In this document: positions 27,663 to 37,008 of the stretch, piece by piece
How the letters are laid out: each line of letters starts with the position of its first letter
How positions within the stretch are numbered: position 1 is the stretch's first letter
NCBI RefSeq assembly: GCF_900299525.1
Contig: NZ_OMKA01000026.1
Span: forward strand, 310,001-374,000
Direction: 5' to 3'
Length of the DNA stretch: 64,000 nt
DNA from: Aquimarina sp. Aq78
Lineage (GTDB): Bacteria > Bacteroidota > Bacteroidia > Flavobacteriales > Flavobacteriaceae
The notes under the pieces: generated by a model
Database searches by the model: none
What the model was told of the DNA's origin: nothing
The model's input: only the letters and a program-made list of their open reading frames with translations
Translations under genes and position numbers: made by a program

Positions 27663-29183
27663 ATGAAAAAAATTAGTTATTTATTAATTATAGTTCTTTG
27701 TATAGGAATATTGCACTCTTGTAGTGATGAGTTTTTGGACGTTCCTAACAATGAGAATTTGACCGATTCTAGTTTTTGGCAAACAGAAGAACATGCACTA
27801 CAAGCTTTAACAGCTACTTATGGTGCAATGCATAGTGCAAGTGGAAGTAAGTGGGCTTTCTTTGAAGAGGTGTATACTGCAATGGCATATCGAGCCGATG
27901 ATGTGACCAATAATACAGCAGAAACATATAGTCGATCCCTGGCAAGTTTCTCTAATACCACAGAAGATACAGGCCCATACAATATTTGGCAAAGTAGCTA
28001 TGCAGGTATAGGTCGAGCTAATCAGATCATACAAAGAATTCCAGAAATGGAAGCTTTGTCTCAAGAGAATAAGAATACGATTGTAGCCGAAGCAAAATTC
28101 TTAAGAGCACTATACTATTTTTGGCTGGTAACCGGTTTTGAAAATGTACCTCTGGTAACTACTTATGAAACAGAATTAGATCGTCTTTTTGTGTCTCAGG
28201 TAACTCCTGATAAAATATGGGAGCAGATAGAAAAAGACCTTGCCGAAGCAGAACCAAATTTATTGACAGAACATTCATCCGAATGGAAAGGAAGAGCTAC
28301 ACAAGGTGCTGCAAAAGCATTATTAGGTAAAGCATATTTGTTTCAGGAAAAATGGAGCCAGGCAGAAGTCAAATTAGGAGAAGTAACCGGTATGGGATAC
28401 TCTTTATTAACTAATTATGCAGATAATTTTAATGGAGCTGCAGAAAATGGGAATGAAAGTATATTTGAAATTCAGTTTTCGGGAGATCGTGCTAATGGTA
28501 ATGATGAACGACAGGTTTTTAACTTTCAGGTTTCTCCTTATGCCTTTGGTGGATGGGAATTATTTTATCCTTCTGATTGGTTGGTTGAAGAAATGAAAAC
28601 AGATTTAACTACCGGAGGAGAAATTAGTGAAAGAGTATATGAGAGTATTTTCTTTGACGATCCTAATTCTGAAATGTATAGTAGAGATGCAGATGCAGTT
28701 GTTGCTTACAGTGCTGTATCTGGTGACCTTAACCATCCTAAATACTTTAAAAAATATGCTTTTAATCAGGATGTAAGCTTTTATAACGGATCAAACATTG
28801 CTTTAATTAGATATGCCGATGTTTTATTAATGTATGCCGAAGCTTTGAACGAAAACGGTAAAACAGATCAAGCGATAATAGAGATTAATAAAGTTAGAGA
28901 ACGAGGGAAAGCAGCTCCATTAGGAGCAATGACTCAAAGCCAACTGAGAGATCAAATTCGACATCATGAACGCCCGGTTGAGTTAGCTATGGAATTTGGT
29001 ATTCGTTGGTTTGATCTTTATAGGTGGCAAAGAGGAAGTACAGATACAGAATCGATAAAAACAACGCTAGAAAATCATAACAAACCATTTGCAGAGAATT
29101 TTCAGGATAAACATATTTTATATCCTATACCATTACAGGAGATAAATATTAATACCAATCTTAAACCGAATCCCGGATGGTAA
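27663..29183 (+). CDS. susD: SusD/RagB family glycan-binding lipoprotein
   Basis: 506-residue surface lipoprotein (lipobox CIGILHSC) that forms the lid over the SusC barrel and binds the glycan. The N-terminal part, SCSDEFLDVPNNENLTDSSFW, is the usual SusD opening. TPR-like helices follow (AKFLRALYYFWLVTGFENVP, AAKALLGKAYLFQ), and the C-terminal part has RYADVLLMYAEALNENG and RWFDLYRWQRG with the conserved end LYPIPLQEIN. It follows susC directly. A terminator-like hairpin lies behind it. Confidence 0.95.
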   Translation: MKKISYLLIIVLCIGILHSCSDEFLDVPNNENLTDSSFWQTEEHALQALTATYGAMHSASGSKWAFFEEVYTAMAYRADDVTNNTAETYSRSLASFSNTTEDTGPYNIWQSSYAGIGRANQIIQRIPEMEALSQENKNTIVAEAKFLRALYYFWLVTGFENVPLVTTYETELDRLFVSQVTPDKIWEQIEKDLAEAEPNLLTEHSSEWKGRATQGAAKALLGKAYLFQEKWSQAEVKLGEVTGMGYSLLTNYADNFNGAAENGNESIFEIQFSGDRANGNDERQVFNFQVSPYAFGGWELFYPSDWLVEEMKTDLTTGGEISERVYESIFFDDPNSEMYSRDADAVVAYSAVSGDLNHPKYFKKYAFNQDVSFYNGSNIALIRYADVLLMYAEALNENGKTDQAIIEINKVRERGKAAPLGAMTQSQLRDQIRHHERPVELAMEFGIRWFDLYRWQRGSTDTESIKTTLENHNKPFAENFQDKHILYPIPLQEININTNLKPNPGW

Positions 29184-29219
29184 AAAACCCCCGAAAGTTG
29201 AGTTAGTTATTAAAACTAG

Positions 29220-29255
29220 TAAACACCTAAGAATTTTATTATTTTTAGGTGTTTA
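29220..29255 (+). terminator. Hairpin between susD and the VCBS gene
   Basis: TAAACACCTAA (29220-29230) pairs perfectly with TTAGGTGTTTA (29245-29255). The T tract after it is poor, so it may stop only part of transcription or protect the susCD message. This would lower expression of the two downstream genes relative to susCD. Confidence 0.5.
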
Positions 29256-29276
29256 TGCTATTATACAATATATGCC

Positions 29277-32200
29277 ATGATCACAGATAGTAAAAAAATA
29301 AAAATACTTGGAGTAGTAATATGTATATTCCTAATCATATCATGTCACAACAATGAAACCACTCAACAAAACCTAAATTCTGATAAAAATAAAACATTAT
29401 TTACTTCAGTTTTATCAGATCATTCGGGGATTCATTTCATAAACCAAATACCAGAGAGTAGTGCCATGAATAGTATGGTGTATGAATATTTCTATAATGG
29501 TGGAGGTGTTGCTATAGGAGATGTTAATAATGATGGATTATCCGATATTTATTTTACTTCCAATCTCAAAGAAAACAGACTTTATATCAATAAAGGAAAT
29601 TTTCAATTTGAAAATCACACAGAGAAAGCAAAAGTAAAAGGCTCTTTTGGATGGACAACAGGGGTTACCATGGTAGATATTAATGCAGATGGTTGGTTAG
29701 ACATTTATGTGTGTAAGTCGGGTAAAGGAAAGGCTGAAAATCGAGAAAATGAGCTTTTTATAAATAATAAAAACGGAACGTTTACAGAAGCAGCAGCCCA
29801 ATATGGACTTAATTTTTCTGGATATAGTACGCAAGCTGCATTTTTTGATTATGATAAAGATGGAGATGTCGATATGTTTTTATTAAATCATAATGTATCT
29901 CCTATTAATACTAATAACCCAGAAGACTATAAAAGTAAGAAGAATGACCTGGTAGGAGATCGATTGTATCAAAATAACTTAGGAAAATTTACTGATATTT
30001 CTGATCAGGCAGGAATCATACAAAATCCTTTAGGTTTTGGTTTAGGAGTTTCTATAGGAGATCTTAATCAAGATGGTTGGCCCGATATATATGTAGCAAA
30101 CGATTATATCGAGCATGATTACCTTTATTTTAATAATGGAAATGGCACATTTACAGAAAAAATAAAATCATCTATTGGGCATACGTCTAATTTTTCGATG
30201 GGAACCGATATTGCAGATTTTAATAATGATGGGCTGTTGGATATTATTTCGTTAGATATGGTAGCCGAGGATAATTATGGGATCAAAACCAGTATGAGTG
30301 GGATGAATCCAAAAGCATTTAACCATGCTGTTGATAATGGATTTCATTATCAATATATGTTTAATGCATTACAGCTTAACAATTCTGACGAATGTTTTAG
30401 CGAAATCGCACATCTCGCAGGAATATCAAATACCGATTGGAGTTGGGCACCATTGTTTGCAGATTTTGATAATGATGGATTAAAAGATGTATTTATTACT
30501 AATGGTCTTAAGAGAGATTTTAGAAATAATGATTTTAGAAAATATAAAGTAAAGCGATTAGAACAGGCTCAAAAGAATAAGGAAAATATAAAAAAAGTAA
30601 TCGAAGAGTTAGTTCGTAAAACTCCACAACGAAAGACCCGAAATTACTTTTTTAAAAATAACGGAGACTTAACCTTCTCAAAGACATCAACATCCTGGGG
30701 AATTGATGCTCCTACTTTTTCTAATGGTGCATCTTATGCAGATTTAGACAACGATGGGGATTTGGATTTGGTTATTAATAATATTGATCAGGAAGCTACT
30801 ATTCTAAAAAATAATACCAGAAATAAGAATTATGTACAGTTTCAATTTAAAGGAGATTCCCAAAACCCATTTGGAATAGGTACACGTATTGCTGTACAAA
30901 CAGAAAAAACAACTCAAATATTCGAAAACTATCCCACAAGAGGATATCAATCTGCGGTAGAACCAATTATACATGTCGGATTGAACAGTAACACAACGCT
31001 GCAAAAAATCATAGTAACCTGGCCAGATGATAAAGTAGAGGTAATTAGCAATCCAGAAATTAACAAGAGAGTCATTATTAATTACAACGATGCTTCTTTT
31101 ACACATCAAAAAAAGAAGAATTCTGGTGCAAGGTTATTTAAGAATATTACAAAAGATATAGGCATATCTCACAGGCATGTAGAAAATGCATATGATGATT
31201 TTGAAAAAGAAAGTTTATTGCCACATAAAATGTCTCAGTTTGGTCCTGCGCTTGCTGTTGGAGATATAAATATGGATGGATTGGATGATTTTTATATTGG
31301 CGGAGCAAAAGACCACCCAGCAGCATTGTATACACAACAACCAGACGGTTCTTTTCAATCTTCAAACGGTATGCTATGGGAAAAAGAAAAAGCGTTTGAA
31401 GATGTATCTGCACAATTTTTTGATGCAGATGGGGATAACGATTTAGATTTATATGTGGTAAGTGGCGGGAACGAATGGCCAGCAAATCATACAATGTATC
31501 AGGATCGCTTATATATAAATACTAACGGAAACTTTGTTAAAGAGAACAATAGATTACCAAAGATAGTATCTAGTGGTAGTTGTATAAAACCATTTGATTA
31601 TGATCAGGATGGAGACCTGGATGTATTTGTTGGAAGTAGGCATACACCACAAAAATACCTGTATCCCGGAGCAAATTATCTATTAGAAAACAACAACGGT
31701 GTTTTTAAAGATATTACCAAAACGATTGCTCCAGAATTATCTGAAATCGGTATGATCACTGATGCAATATGGACAGATATTGATCAAGATGGCTTATCTG
31801 ATTTGGTTCTAGTTGGAGAATGGATGCCTATAACGGTATTTAGAAACACAGATAAGACTTTTAAAAAAGATACTACTTTGTTTAAGAATACCGATGGTTG
31901 GTGGAATTCGATTAATAGTGCCGATTTTGATCAGGACGGAGATATGGATTACATAATGGGTAATTTAGGTCTAAACTATAAATATAAAGCCTCTGCCAAA
32001 GAACCTTTCGAGATTTATGCACATGATTTTGATGATAACGGAACCAATGATATTGTATTAGGATATTATAACAATGGAGATTTGTTTCCGCTTCGTGGTC
32101 GAGAATGTACCTCGCTCCAAATGCCATTTATAAAAGAAAAATTTCCAACCTATGAAGGTTTTGGTTCTGCAGACCTAATTCAGGTATATGGGCAAGAAAA

Positions 32201-32600
32201 ACTAGAGAAAGCTTTACACGCCAAAGCGTATACATTTGCTTCTGTTTTTATAGAAAATTTAGGAGATGGAAAATTCAAAATTGTAGAACTTCCAAAACAA
32301 GCACAACTATCTTCTATAAACGATATTCATATTGATGATTTTGATGATGATGGATTAAAAGATATTCTTATTGCCGGAAACCTATATCAATCAGAAATTG
32401 AAACTCCTAGAAATGATGCTGGTTATGGATTGGTACTTAAAAATAATGGAAAGAATAATTTTGTTCCTATTTCAGCAACCGAAAGTGGCATCTTAAGTAA
32501 AGGAGATGTAAAAGCAATACGATCTTTTACATATAAAGGAAAGAAAGTAGTTCTTTTTGGTAGAAACAATGAGAGATTAGATAGTTATTCAATTGAGTGA
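29277..32600 (+). CDS. VCBS/FG-GAP repeat and UnbV/ASPIC domain lipoprotein
   Basis: 1107-residue lipoprotein (IFLIISC lipobox) built of repeated D-x-N/D-x-D-G calcium-binding loops of the FG-GAP/VCBS type (IGDVNNDGLSDIYFTSN, VDINADGWLDIYVCKSG and many more), probably two seven-blade propellers. Between them, near residues 515-590, is an UnbV/ASPIC domain (NYVQFQFKGDSQNPFGIG... IIVTWPDDKVEVI). Such proteins often follow SusCD in Bacteroidota and may bind glycan or other surface ligands. No enzyme motif is seen. It lies on the susCD strand and is followed 71 bp later by the GH89 gene. Confidence 0.87.
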   Translation: MITDSKKIKILGVVICIFLIISCHNNETTQQNLNSDKNKTLFTSVLSDHSGIHFINQIPESSAMNSMVYEYFYNGGGVAIGDVNNDGLSDIYFTSNLKENRLYINKGNFQFENHTEKAKVKGSFGWTTGVTMVDINADGWLDIYVCKSGKGKAENRENELFINNKNGTFTEAAAQYGLNFSGYSTQAAFFDYDKDGDVDMFLLNHNVSPINTNNPEDYKSKKNDLVGDRLYQNNLGKFTDISDQAGIIQNPLGFGLGVSIGDLNQDGWPDIYVANDYIEHDYLYFNNGNGTFTEKIKSSIGHTSNFSMGTDIADFNNDGLLDIISLDMVAEDNYGIKTSMSGMNPKAFNHAVDNGFHYQYMFNALQLNNSDECFSEIAHLAGISNTDWSWAPLFADFDNDGLKDVFITNGLKRDFRNNDFRKYKVKRLEQAQKNKENIKKVIEELVRKTPQRKTRNYFFKNNGDLTFSKTSTSWGIDAPTFSNGASYADLDNDGDLDLVINNIDQEATILKNNTRNKNYVQFQFKGDSQNPFGIGTRIAVQTEKTTQIFENYPTRGYQSAVEPIIHVGLNSNTTLQKIIVTWPDDKVEVISNPEINKRVIINYNDASFTHQKKKNSGARLFKNITKDIGISHRHVENAYDDFEKESLLPHKMSQFGPALAVGDINMDGLDDFYIGGAKDHPAALYTQQPDGSFQSSNGMLWEKEKAFEDVSAQFFDADGDNDLDLYVVSGGNEWPANHTMYQDRLYINTNGNFVKENNRLPKIVSSGSCIKPFDYDQDGDLDVFVGSRHTPQKYLYPGANYLLENNNGVFKDITKTIAPELSEIGMITDAIWTDIDQDGLSDLVLVGEWMPITVFRNTDKTFKKDTTLFKNTDGWWNSINSADFDQDGDMDYIMGNLGLNYKYKASAKEPFEIYAHDFDDNGTNDIVLGYYNNGDLFPLRGRECTSLQMPFIKEKFPTYEGFGSADLIQVYGQEKLEKALHAKAYTFASVFIENLGDGKFKIVELPKQAQLSSINDIHIDDFDDDGLKDILIAGNLYQSEIETPRNDAGYGLVLKNNGKNNFVPISATESGILSKGDVKAIRSFTYKGKKVVLFGRNNERLDSYSIE

Positions 32601-32671
32601 GTCATGATCGATAAAATCTATTTTAGAATTCTTGATTCGAGATTTGTTTTAAACCTTTAAATTATATTCAA

Positions 32672-34879
32672 ATGAAATTAATATTGGGGAATAATAGTGG
32701 CAAACTTATTATAATAGTCCTACTTGGTTTACTATCCTGTACTACTTCTAAAGAAAAGGAAAAAGAAAAGCTCTCTGCAAGAGATGTATTAGAGAGAACC
32801 ATTGGAAAAGAAAACACAAGTCATTTCGAATTTCAATTAGAAGAAAATAATACGATACCAGACTGGTTCTCATTACAAAAAAAAGATGATAAAATTCGTG
32901 TCACAGGTAATTCACCAATAGCACTTTGCCGAGGAGCATATGAGTATTTAAAAAGCGAATGCAATAGTATCTATAGTTGGTCTGGTTCTAAAATAAATAT
33001 TCCGGCAGAATTACCTTCAGTAAACAAAAGAGTAGAAAGCCCTTACCAATATCGGTATTATTTTAATGTAGTTACTCATGGGTATACGACTGCATATTGG
33101 GATTGGGAACGTTGGGAGAAAGAAATTGATTGGATGGCAATCCATGGAATTAATATGCCTTTAATTGGAGGTGCTCATGAAGCGATTTTATCCAGAGTAT
33201 TTCAAAAATTGGGATTAACCAAATCGGAAACAGATCAATATTTTTCAGGTCCGGCTCATTTTCCATGGAACAGAATGGGAAATTTGAATGGATGGGATGG
33301 CCCACTACCCGATTCTTATTTTCAAAAACAAGTACAACTTACTCACCAGATGTTGGATCGTATGAAAGAATTAGGAATGAACCCGATAATTCATGCGTTT
33401 GCAGGTTTTGTGCCCAAAGCTATTACCAGAATATATCCAGATGTAGAAGTCCGGGAGTTAGGATGGGGAGGAGGATTACCTCTAGAGAATAATGCATTTA
33501 TATTATCACCCGATAGTGATCTTTTTATCGAAATCGGTACGCTTTATATACAGGAGTGGGAAAAAGAATTTGGAAAGGGAGAATATTACCTTGCAGATAG
33601 TTTTAATGAAATGGATGCTCCTCTTTCTGAAGATCCAGAAGTGGCTTTAACCGAATTATCCGGATATGGGGCATCGGTCTATAAATCGATAAAAGAAGCT
33701 AATCCTGATGCTACATGGGTAATGCAGGGGTGGACTTTTCCTTATCATAAAGATGAAAATGGCAAATTGTTCTGGACACCAGAACGATTAGGAGCTTTGG
33801 TCTCTAAAGTACCGGATGATAAATTACTGATACTCGATCTGGCTAATGAATACAATCATGTATTTTGGAAAATAGACCCTTCCTGGAAGATGTATGATGG
33901 TTTCTTTGGAAAAAAATGGATCTACTCTTTTATCCCAAATATGGGAGGAAAAGTACCTCTTAATGGTAAGCTGGATGTATATGCATCAATTCCTGTTGAA
34001 GCATTGCAGTATGAAAACAAAAAGAACCTGGTGGGCTTTGGTTTTGCTCCAGAAGGTATAGAGAATAACGAGATCATCTACGAACTTCTATCAGATGTGG
34101 CATGGAGAAAAGAAAAAATTGACTTAGACTCCTGGATTGCACAATACAGTATACAACGATATGGAGCATTTCCTGAAGATATGAAAAAAGCTTTTGATCT
34201 ATTAAACCAATCTGCTTTTGGAACATTTACAGATCATCCGATGCATAGGTACCAGTTTAGACCTTATAAGAAACCTGAAGGAGTAGAGGATCATGCAACG
34301 GTACATCGCTCTGTAAAATTTAAAGAAGCCGTAGGAGCATTTTTAGATAATGCATCTGAACTAAAAAACAGTGAATTGTATACTATTGATGCCATAGAGA
34401 TGGTAGTGCAATATCTTGGACTTGTAGCTGATCAACAACTTTTAGATTTTTTGGATGCAAAAGAAAATAGAAAATCAGTTACTCTGGAGGAGACAATGCA
34501 AATACTATTAACTATGGATAGATTGCTAGCTTCACACCCTAATCACAATCTTAAAAAATGGGTAGATTTTGCTCGAAAATGGGGAGATAACCCTAATGAA
34601 AAAGATTATTACGAATCTAATGCCAAGCGCTTATTAACCACTTGGGGAGGAGATCCGGTAAACGATTATTCTGGTAGAGTGTGGACAGGGCTTATCCGGG
34701 ATTATTACGTACCCAGATGGATTAATTATCATCAAGATGATAGCCAAAGTAAAGAAGATATGCGTCAATGGGAAGAACAATGGATTATCACTCCAGGAGT
34801 TTCCGAAATTAAAGCCTACGAAGATCCGCTTACCATTAGTTTAGAAATATTTAATAAATATAAAAATAGTATAGATTGA
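32672..34879 (+). CDS. GH89 alpha-N-acetylglucosaminidase, lipoprotein
   Basis: 735-residue retaining glycosidase that removes terminal alpha-linked GlcNAc. A lipobox (LGLLSC) shows lipid anchoring. The domains are the small N-terminal domain (about 30-115), the TIM barrel with RYYFNVVTHGYTTAYWDWERW, WMAIHGINMPL and the tail helical domain. The acid/base Glu is in ADSFNEMDAP (Glu313) and the nucleophile Glu in FGFAPEGIENN (Glu461), matching the human NAGLU motifs. As the last gene of the susCD arm, it points to a substrate with alpha-GlcNAc, and with the beta-galactosidase of the other arm suggests a GlcNAc-alpha-Gal-containing glycan. Confidence 0.94.
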   Translation: MKLILGNNSGKLIIIVLLGLLSCTTSKEKEKEKLSARDVLERTIGKENTSHFEFQLEENNTIPDWFSLQKKDDKIRVTGNSPIALCRGAYEYLKSECNSIYSWSGSKINIPAELPSVNKRVESPYQYRYYFNVVTHGYTTAYWDWERWEKEIDWMAIHGINMPLIGGAHEAILSRVFQKLGLTKSETDQYFSGPAHFPWNRMGNLNGWDGPLPDSYFQKQVQLTHQMLDRMKELGMNPIIHAFAGFVPKAITRIYPDVEVRELGWGGGLPLENNAFILSPDSDLFIEIGTLYIQEWEKEFGKGEYYLADSFNEMDAPLSEDPEVALTELSGYGASVYKSIKEANPDATWVMQGWTFPYHKDENGKLFWTPERLGALVSKVPDDKLLILDLANEYNHVFWKIDPSWKMYDGFFGKKWIYSFIPNMGGKVPLNGKLDVYASIPVEALQYENKKNLVGFGFAPEGIENNEIIYELLSDVAWRKEKIDLDSWIAQYSIQRYGAFPEDMKKAFDLLNQSAFGTFTDHPMHRYQFRPYKKPEGVEDHATVHRSVKFKEAVGAFLDNASELKNSELYTIDAIEMVVQYLGLVADQQLLDFLDAKENRKSVTLEETMQILLTMDRLLASHPNHNLKKWVDFARKWGDNPNEKDYYESNAKRLLTTWGGDPVNDYSGRVWTGLIRDYYVPRWINYHQDDSQSKEDMRQWEEQWIITPGVSEIKAYEDPLTISLEIFNKYKNSID

Positions 34880-34968
34880 TCAACTTAACCAAGGATATAT
34901 GATCATGAAAAATTTTTAGGATTAAGTTAATATTAGAGCGCAGAAATTTCTTCTAACTTGATAGAAAC

Positions 34969-35008
34969 AACAAAGGCTTCAAGAGGCATACCTCTTGAAG
35001 CCTTTGTT
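34969..35008. terminator. Bidirectional terminator, perfect 18-bp stem
   Basis: AACAAAGGCTTCAAGAGG (34969-34986) and its exact reverse complement (34991-35008) flank a 4-base loop. It separates the convergent GH89 gene (plus) and the metalloprotease gene (minus). The flanking runs are short (CAAAG/TTTGTT), so efficiency is uncertain. A 15-base segment of the stem, AAAGGCTTCAAGAGG, recurs in the hairpin at 36882. Confidence 0.7.
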
Positions 35009-35090
35009 ATAAGGGGAAATATAATTTAACTCATGTAGCTATGTCTTTTTTTAGTAGATATACCTGTTGAGCTTACTTTAGATCGTTGAT

Positions 35091-36503
35091 TTAATGTGAA
35101 AAAGAAGAACCTGTAGATATAAATACATCTGCTCCCGCTATGGTCGGAATGTATCGAAATATATCGGTATCTCCATCTCCATTATAATCCCCAATATGCC
35201 ATCCGCCTTTAGAGAAATCTACACCAGCTCCTGTCCAACTTCCGTTATTGCTAAAGCTACTTCCTGTTGATAAGAATACTTCTGCACCAGATATTCCTGG
35301 TCTGTATCTAAAGATATCATCTTTACCATCGCCGTTATAGTCTCCGATATGCCATCCACCTTTGGAGAAATCTACACCAGCTCCTGTCCAGCTTCCGTTA
35401 TTGGTAAAGCTGCTTCCTGTAGAAAGGAATACTTCTGCACCAGATATTCCTGGTCTGTATCTAAAGATATCATCTTTACCATCGCCGTTATAGTCTCCGA
35501 TATGCCATCCACCTTTAGAGAAATCTACACCAGCTCCTGTCCAATTTCCCGAATATATAAAATCTACTCCGTTAGAAAGAAATACATCTGCACCAGATAT
35601 TCCTGGTCTGTATCTAAAGATATCGTCTTTACCATCACCATTATAGTCTCCAATATGCCATCCGCCTTTGGAGAAATCTACACCTGCCCTCGTCCAGGTT
35701 GCTTCAGAATACATGATTCGTATCGCTAATATATCATTTGGACTTAATGGTTTTACTTGCCCGCATTCTCCGCCATTCATTAAAGAAGCAGGATCTGTAT
35801 TAGGAGTTCCAGGAATATGAATTCCTCCGCTACCCTGATTGGTATGCATTAATCCTACATTATGTCCGAATTCGTGCGTAATGGTTCTTAACCTTTTTGC
35901 ATTTGTATTAATGTGGGGTGAATCTGTATTGATAGAAATGACATTTCCTGGATTGCCATTCGGAGGGAAAGTTCCTCGACCACATACATTAGAACTCAAA
36001 TTACGATGACTTACCGGGCACGCAAGAGATGTGTCTGAATAAATAGTGATGTGTGGGCTTGTGGTTACTACGGTAAAGGATACCATAGAACCTGCATTAT
36101 TCCAAGCGGTTAATGCTTGTTGTATTAAGCTATTCCAGTTCGAATTAAAATTAGGATCAATACGTACTCTAATATTAGTTACAATATTATCGCTTACAAA
36201 AAAACTATTGCGAAGTTGCTTTGATATATTAACAGGTGCAAGCGGATTGATTAACTCCTTGGAGATGGCACTTTTGTAAATAATCAAGTCATCATCAATC
36301 AAAAAGTAGTCTTTATGTCCTTCAATTTTGTCTTTTTGAAATCCCATTGCAATTAGAATTTCTTTTTTCTCAGGATCAGATAGTATGCCTTTATCGCTCT
36401 CTGTGTTTTGAGTTTGATTTAGGTTTTCGGGTAATTCTTCCTTTGTGCAGGAACCTAACGAAAGGATGCATACTATAATTAGTATGAAGTTTAATTTTTT
36501 CAT
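35091..36503 (-). CDS. Metzincin (M57-like) lipoprotein protease with FG-GAP repeats
   Basis: 470 residues with a lipobox (CILSLGSC). The centre holds THEFGHNVGLMHTNQ, an HExxHxxGxxH zinc site, and SLMNGG as the Met-turn, placing it in the metzincin clan close to the M57 (dual-action HEIGH) group. From residue about 270 to the end there are four 51-residue repeats (WTxAGVDFSKGGWHIGDYNGDGKDDIFRYRPGxxGAxVFxS), each a calcium-loop FG-GAP/VCBS blade. Activity on peptides in the envelope or outside is likely. It stands alone, with terminators on the downstream side. Confidence 0.85.
   Translation of the reverse strand: MKKLNFILIIVCILSLGSCTKEELPENLNQTQNTESDKGILSDPEKKEILIAMGFQKDKIEGHKDYFLIDDDLIIYKSAISKELINPLAPVNISKQLRNSFFVSDNIVTNIRVRIDPNFNSNWNSLIQQALTAWNNAGSMVSFTVVTTSPHITIYSDTSLACPVSHRNLSSNVCGRGTFPPNGNPGNVISINTDSPHINTNAKRLRTITHEFGHNVGLMHTNQGSGGIHIPGTPNTDPASLMNGGECGQVKPLSPNDILAIRIMYSEATWTRAGVDFSKGGWHIGDYNGDGKDDIFRYRPGISGADVFLSNGVDFIYSGNWTGAGVDFSKGGWHIGDYNGDGKDDIFRYRPGISGAEVFLSTGSSFTNNGSWTGAGVDFSKGGWHIGDYNGDGKDDIFRYRPGISGAEVFLSTGSSFSNNGSWTGAGVDFSKGGWHIGDYNGDGDTDIFRYIPTIAGADVFISTGSSFSH
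35094..35696 (-). repeat. Four near-identical 153-bp coding repeats in the M57-like gene
   Basis: The starts of equivalent segments (TCTGCACCAG-type) lie at 35128, 35281, 35434 and 35587, exactly 153 bp apart, so the unit is 51 codons. The middle units are nearly identical at DNA level, with long stretches unchanged, which suggests recent duplication or gene conversion. The last unit is 48 residues and ends the protein. Confidence 0.9.
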
Positions 36504-36881
36504 AAAGTTTTAATTTAATTGTTTGTGCTAAAATTTGTTTTGATTTCTCAAGCAAATACCCTTGAAAAACAAGTTGTTTTAATATGTTACGATACCGATA
36601 ACATGAGAATATTTAGGATGAAATATGTGATTCTCATTACTGACAAATAGGGGTAAGAAATGAAATGTCAGATCGCTCTTTTTTAAATTAATTAGGTTGA
36701 GTAAGCCCTTAAGTTGTCTTTAATCTTTCATGCAAATCTACATACAAACTATTGATTTTTATATACTTAAATCCAATCAAATTGTTAAGGTCTTGCCGTA
36801 AAATATTGTGCAATATGGTGGGTGAGATAAAAGTGTTGAGTTTTTTCGAATCTTGGTTAAGAAACTCTTTTGATATAAACG
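36504..36881. other. Gene-free gap before the tRNA terminator
   Basis: About 380 bp between the metalloprotease start and the tRNA-Ala terminator. No convincing ORF, tRNA or repeat was seen. It must hold the promoter of the metalloprotease gene (minus strand). Confidence 0.6.
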
Positions 36882-36921
36882 AAAAAAGGCTTCAAGAGGT
36901 AAATTCTGTGAAGCCTTTTTT
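36882..36921 (-). terminator. Terminator behind tRNA-Ala
   Basis: AAAAAAGGCTTCA (36882-36894) and TGAAGCCTTTTTT (36909-36921) form a 13-bp stem with a T run when read on the minus strand, 5 bp after the tRNA 3' end. A good intrinsic terminator for the tRNA transcript. Confidence 0.8.
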
Positions 36922-36926
36922 ACGAG

Positions 36927-37000
36927 TGGAGAAGATGGGACTCGAACCCACGACCTCTTGACTGCCAGTCAAGCGCTCTAGCCAGCTGAGCTACATCCCC
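36927..37000 (-). tRNA. tRNA-Ala (anticodon GGC)
   Basis: A full cloverleaf on the minus strand starts GGGGATGTAGCTCAGC. The anticodon stem CTTGA/TCAAG encloses CTGGCAG, anticodon GGC, reading GCC/GCU (Ala). The T arm is GTGGG-TTCGAGT-CCCAT. The acceptor stem contains the G3-U70 pair that marks alanine tRNAs, and one U6-U67 mismatch. The discriminator is A73; CCA is not encoded. It begins 8 bp after the universal stress protein stop, on the same strand. Confidence 0.95.
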
Positions 37001-37008
37001 AGTATTTT

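Noticed and set aside
35349..35729. Long plus-strand frame opposite the repeats of the M57-like gene.
   Set aside because: It is the antisense shadow of the repeated coding units and repeats with the same 51-codon period.
9721..36601. TTACGATACCAATAA (9721-9735) and TTACGATACCGATAA (36587-36601) looked like a shared regulatory site.
   Set aside because: A 15-base match with one mismatch between two AT-rich places is expected many times by chance in 64 kb.
36752..36961. 69-codon plus-strand frame before the tRNA.
   Set aside because: It runs through the terminator and into the tRNA on the other strand, so it is not a gene.
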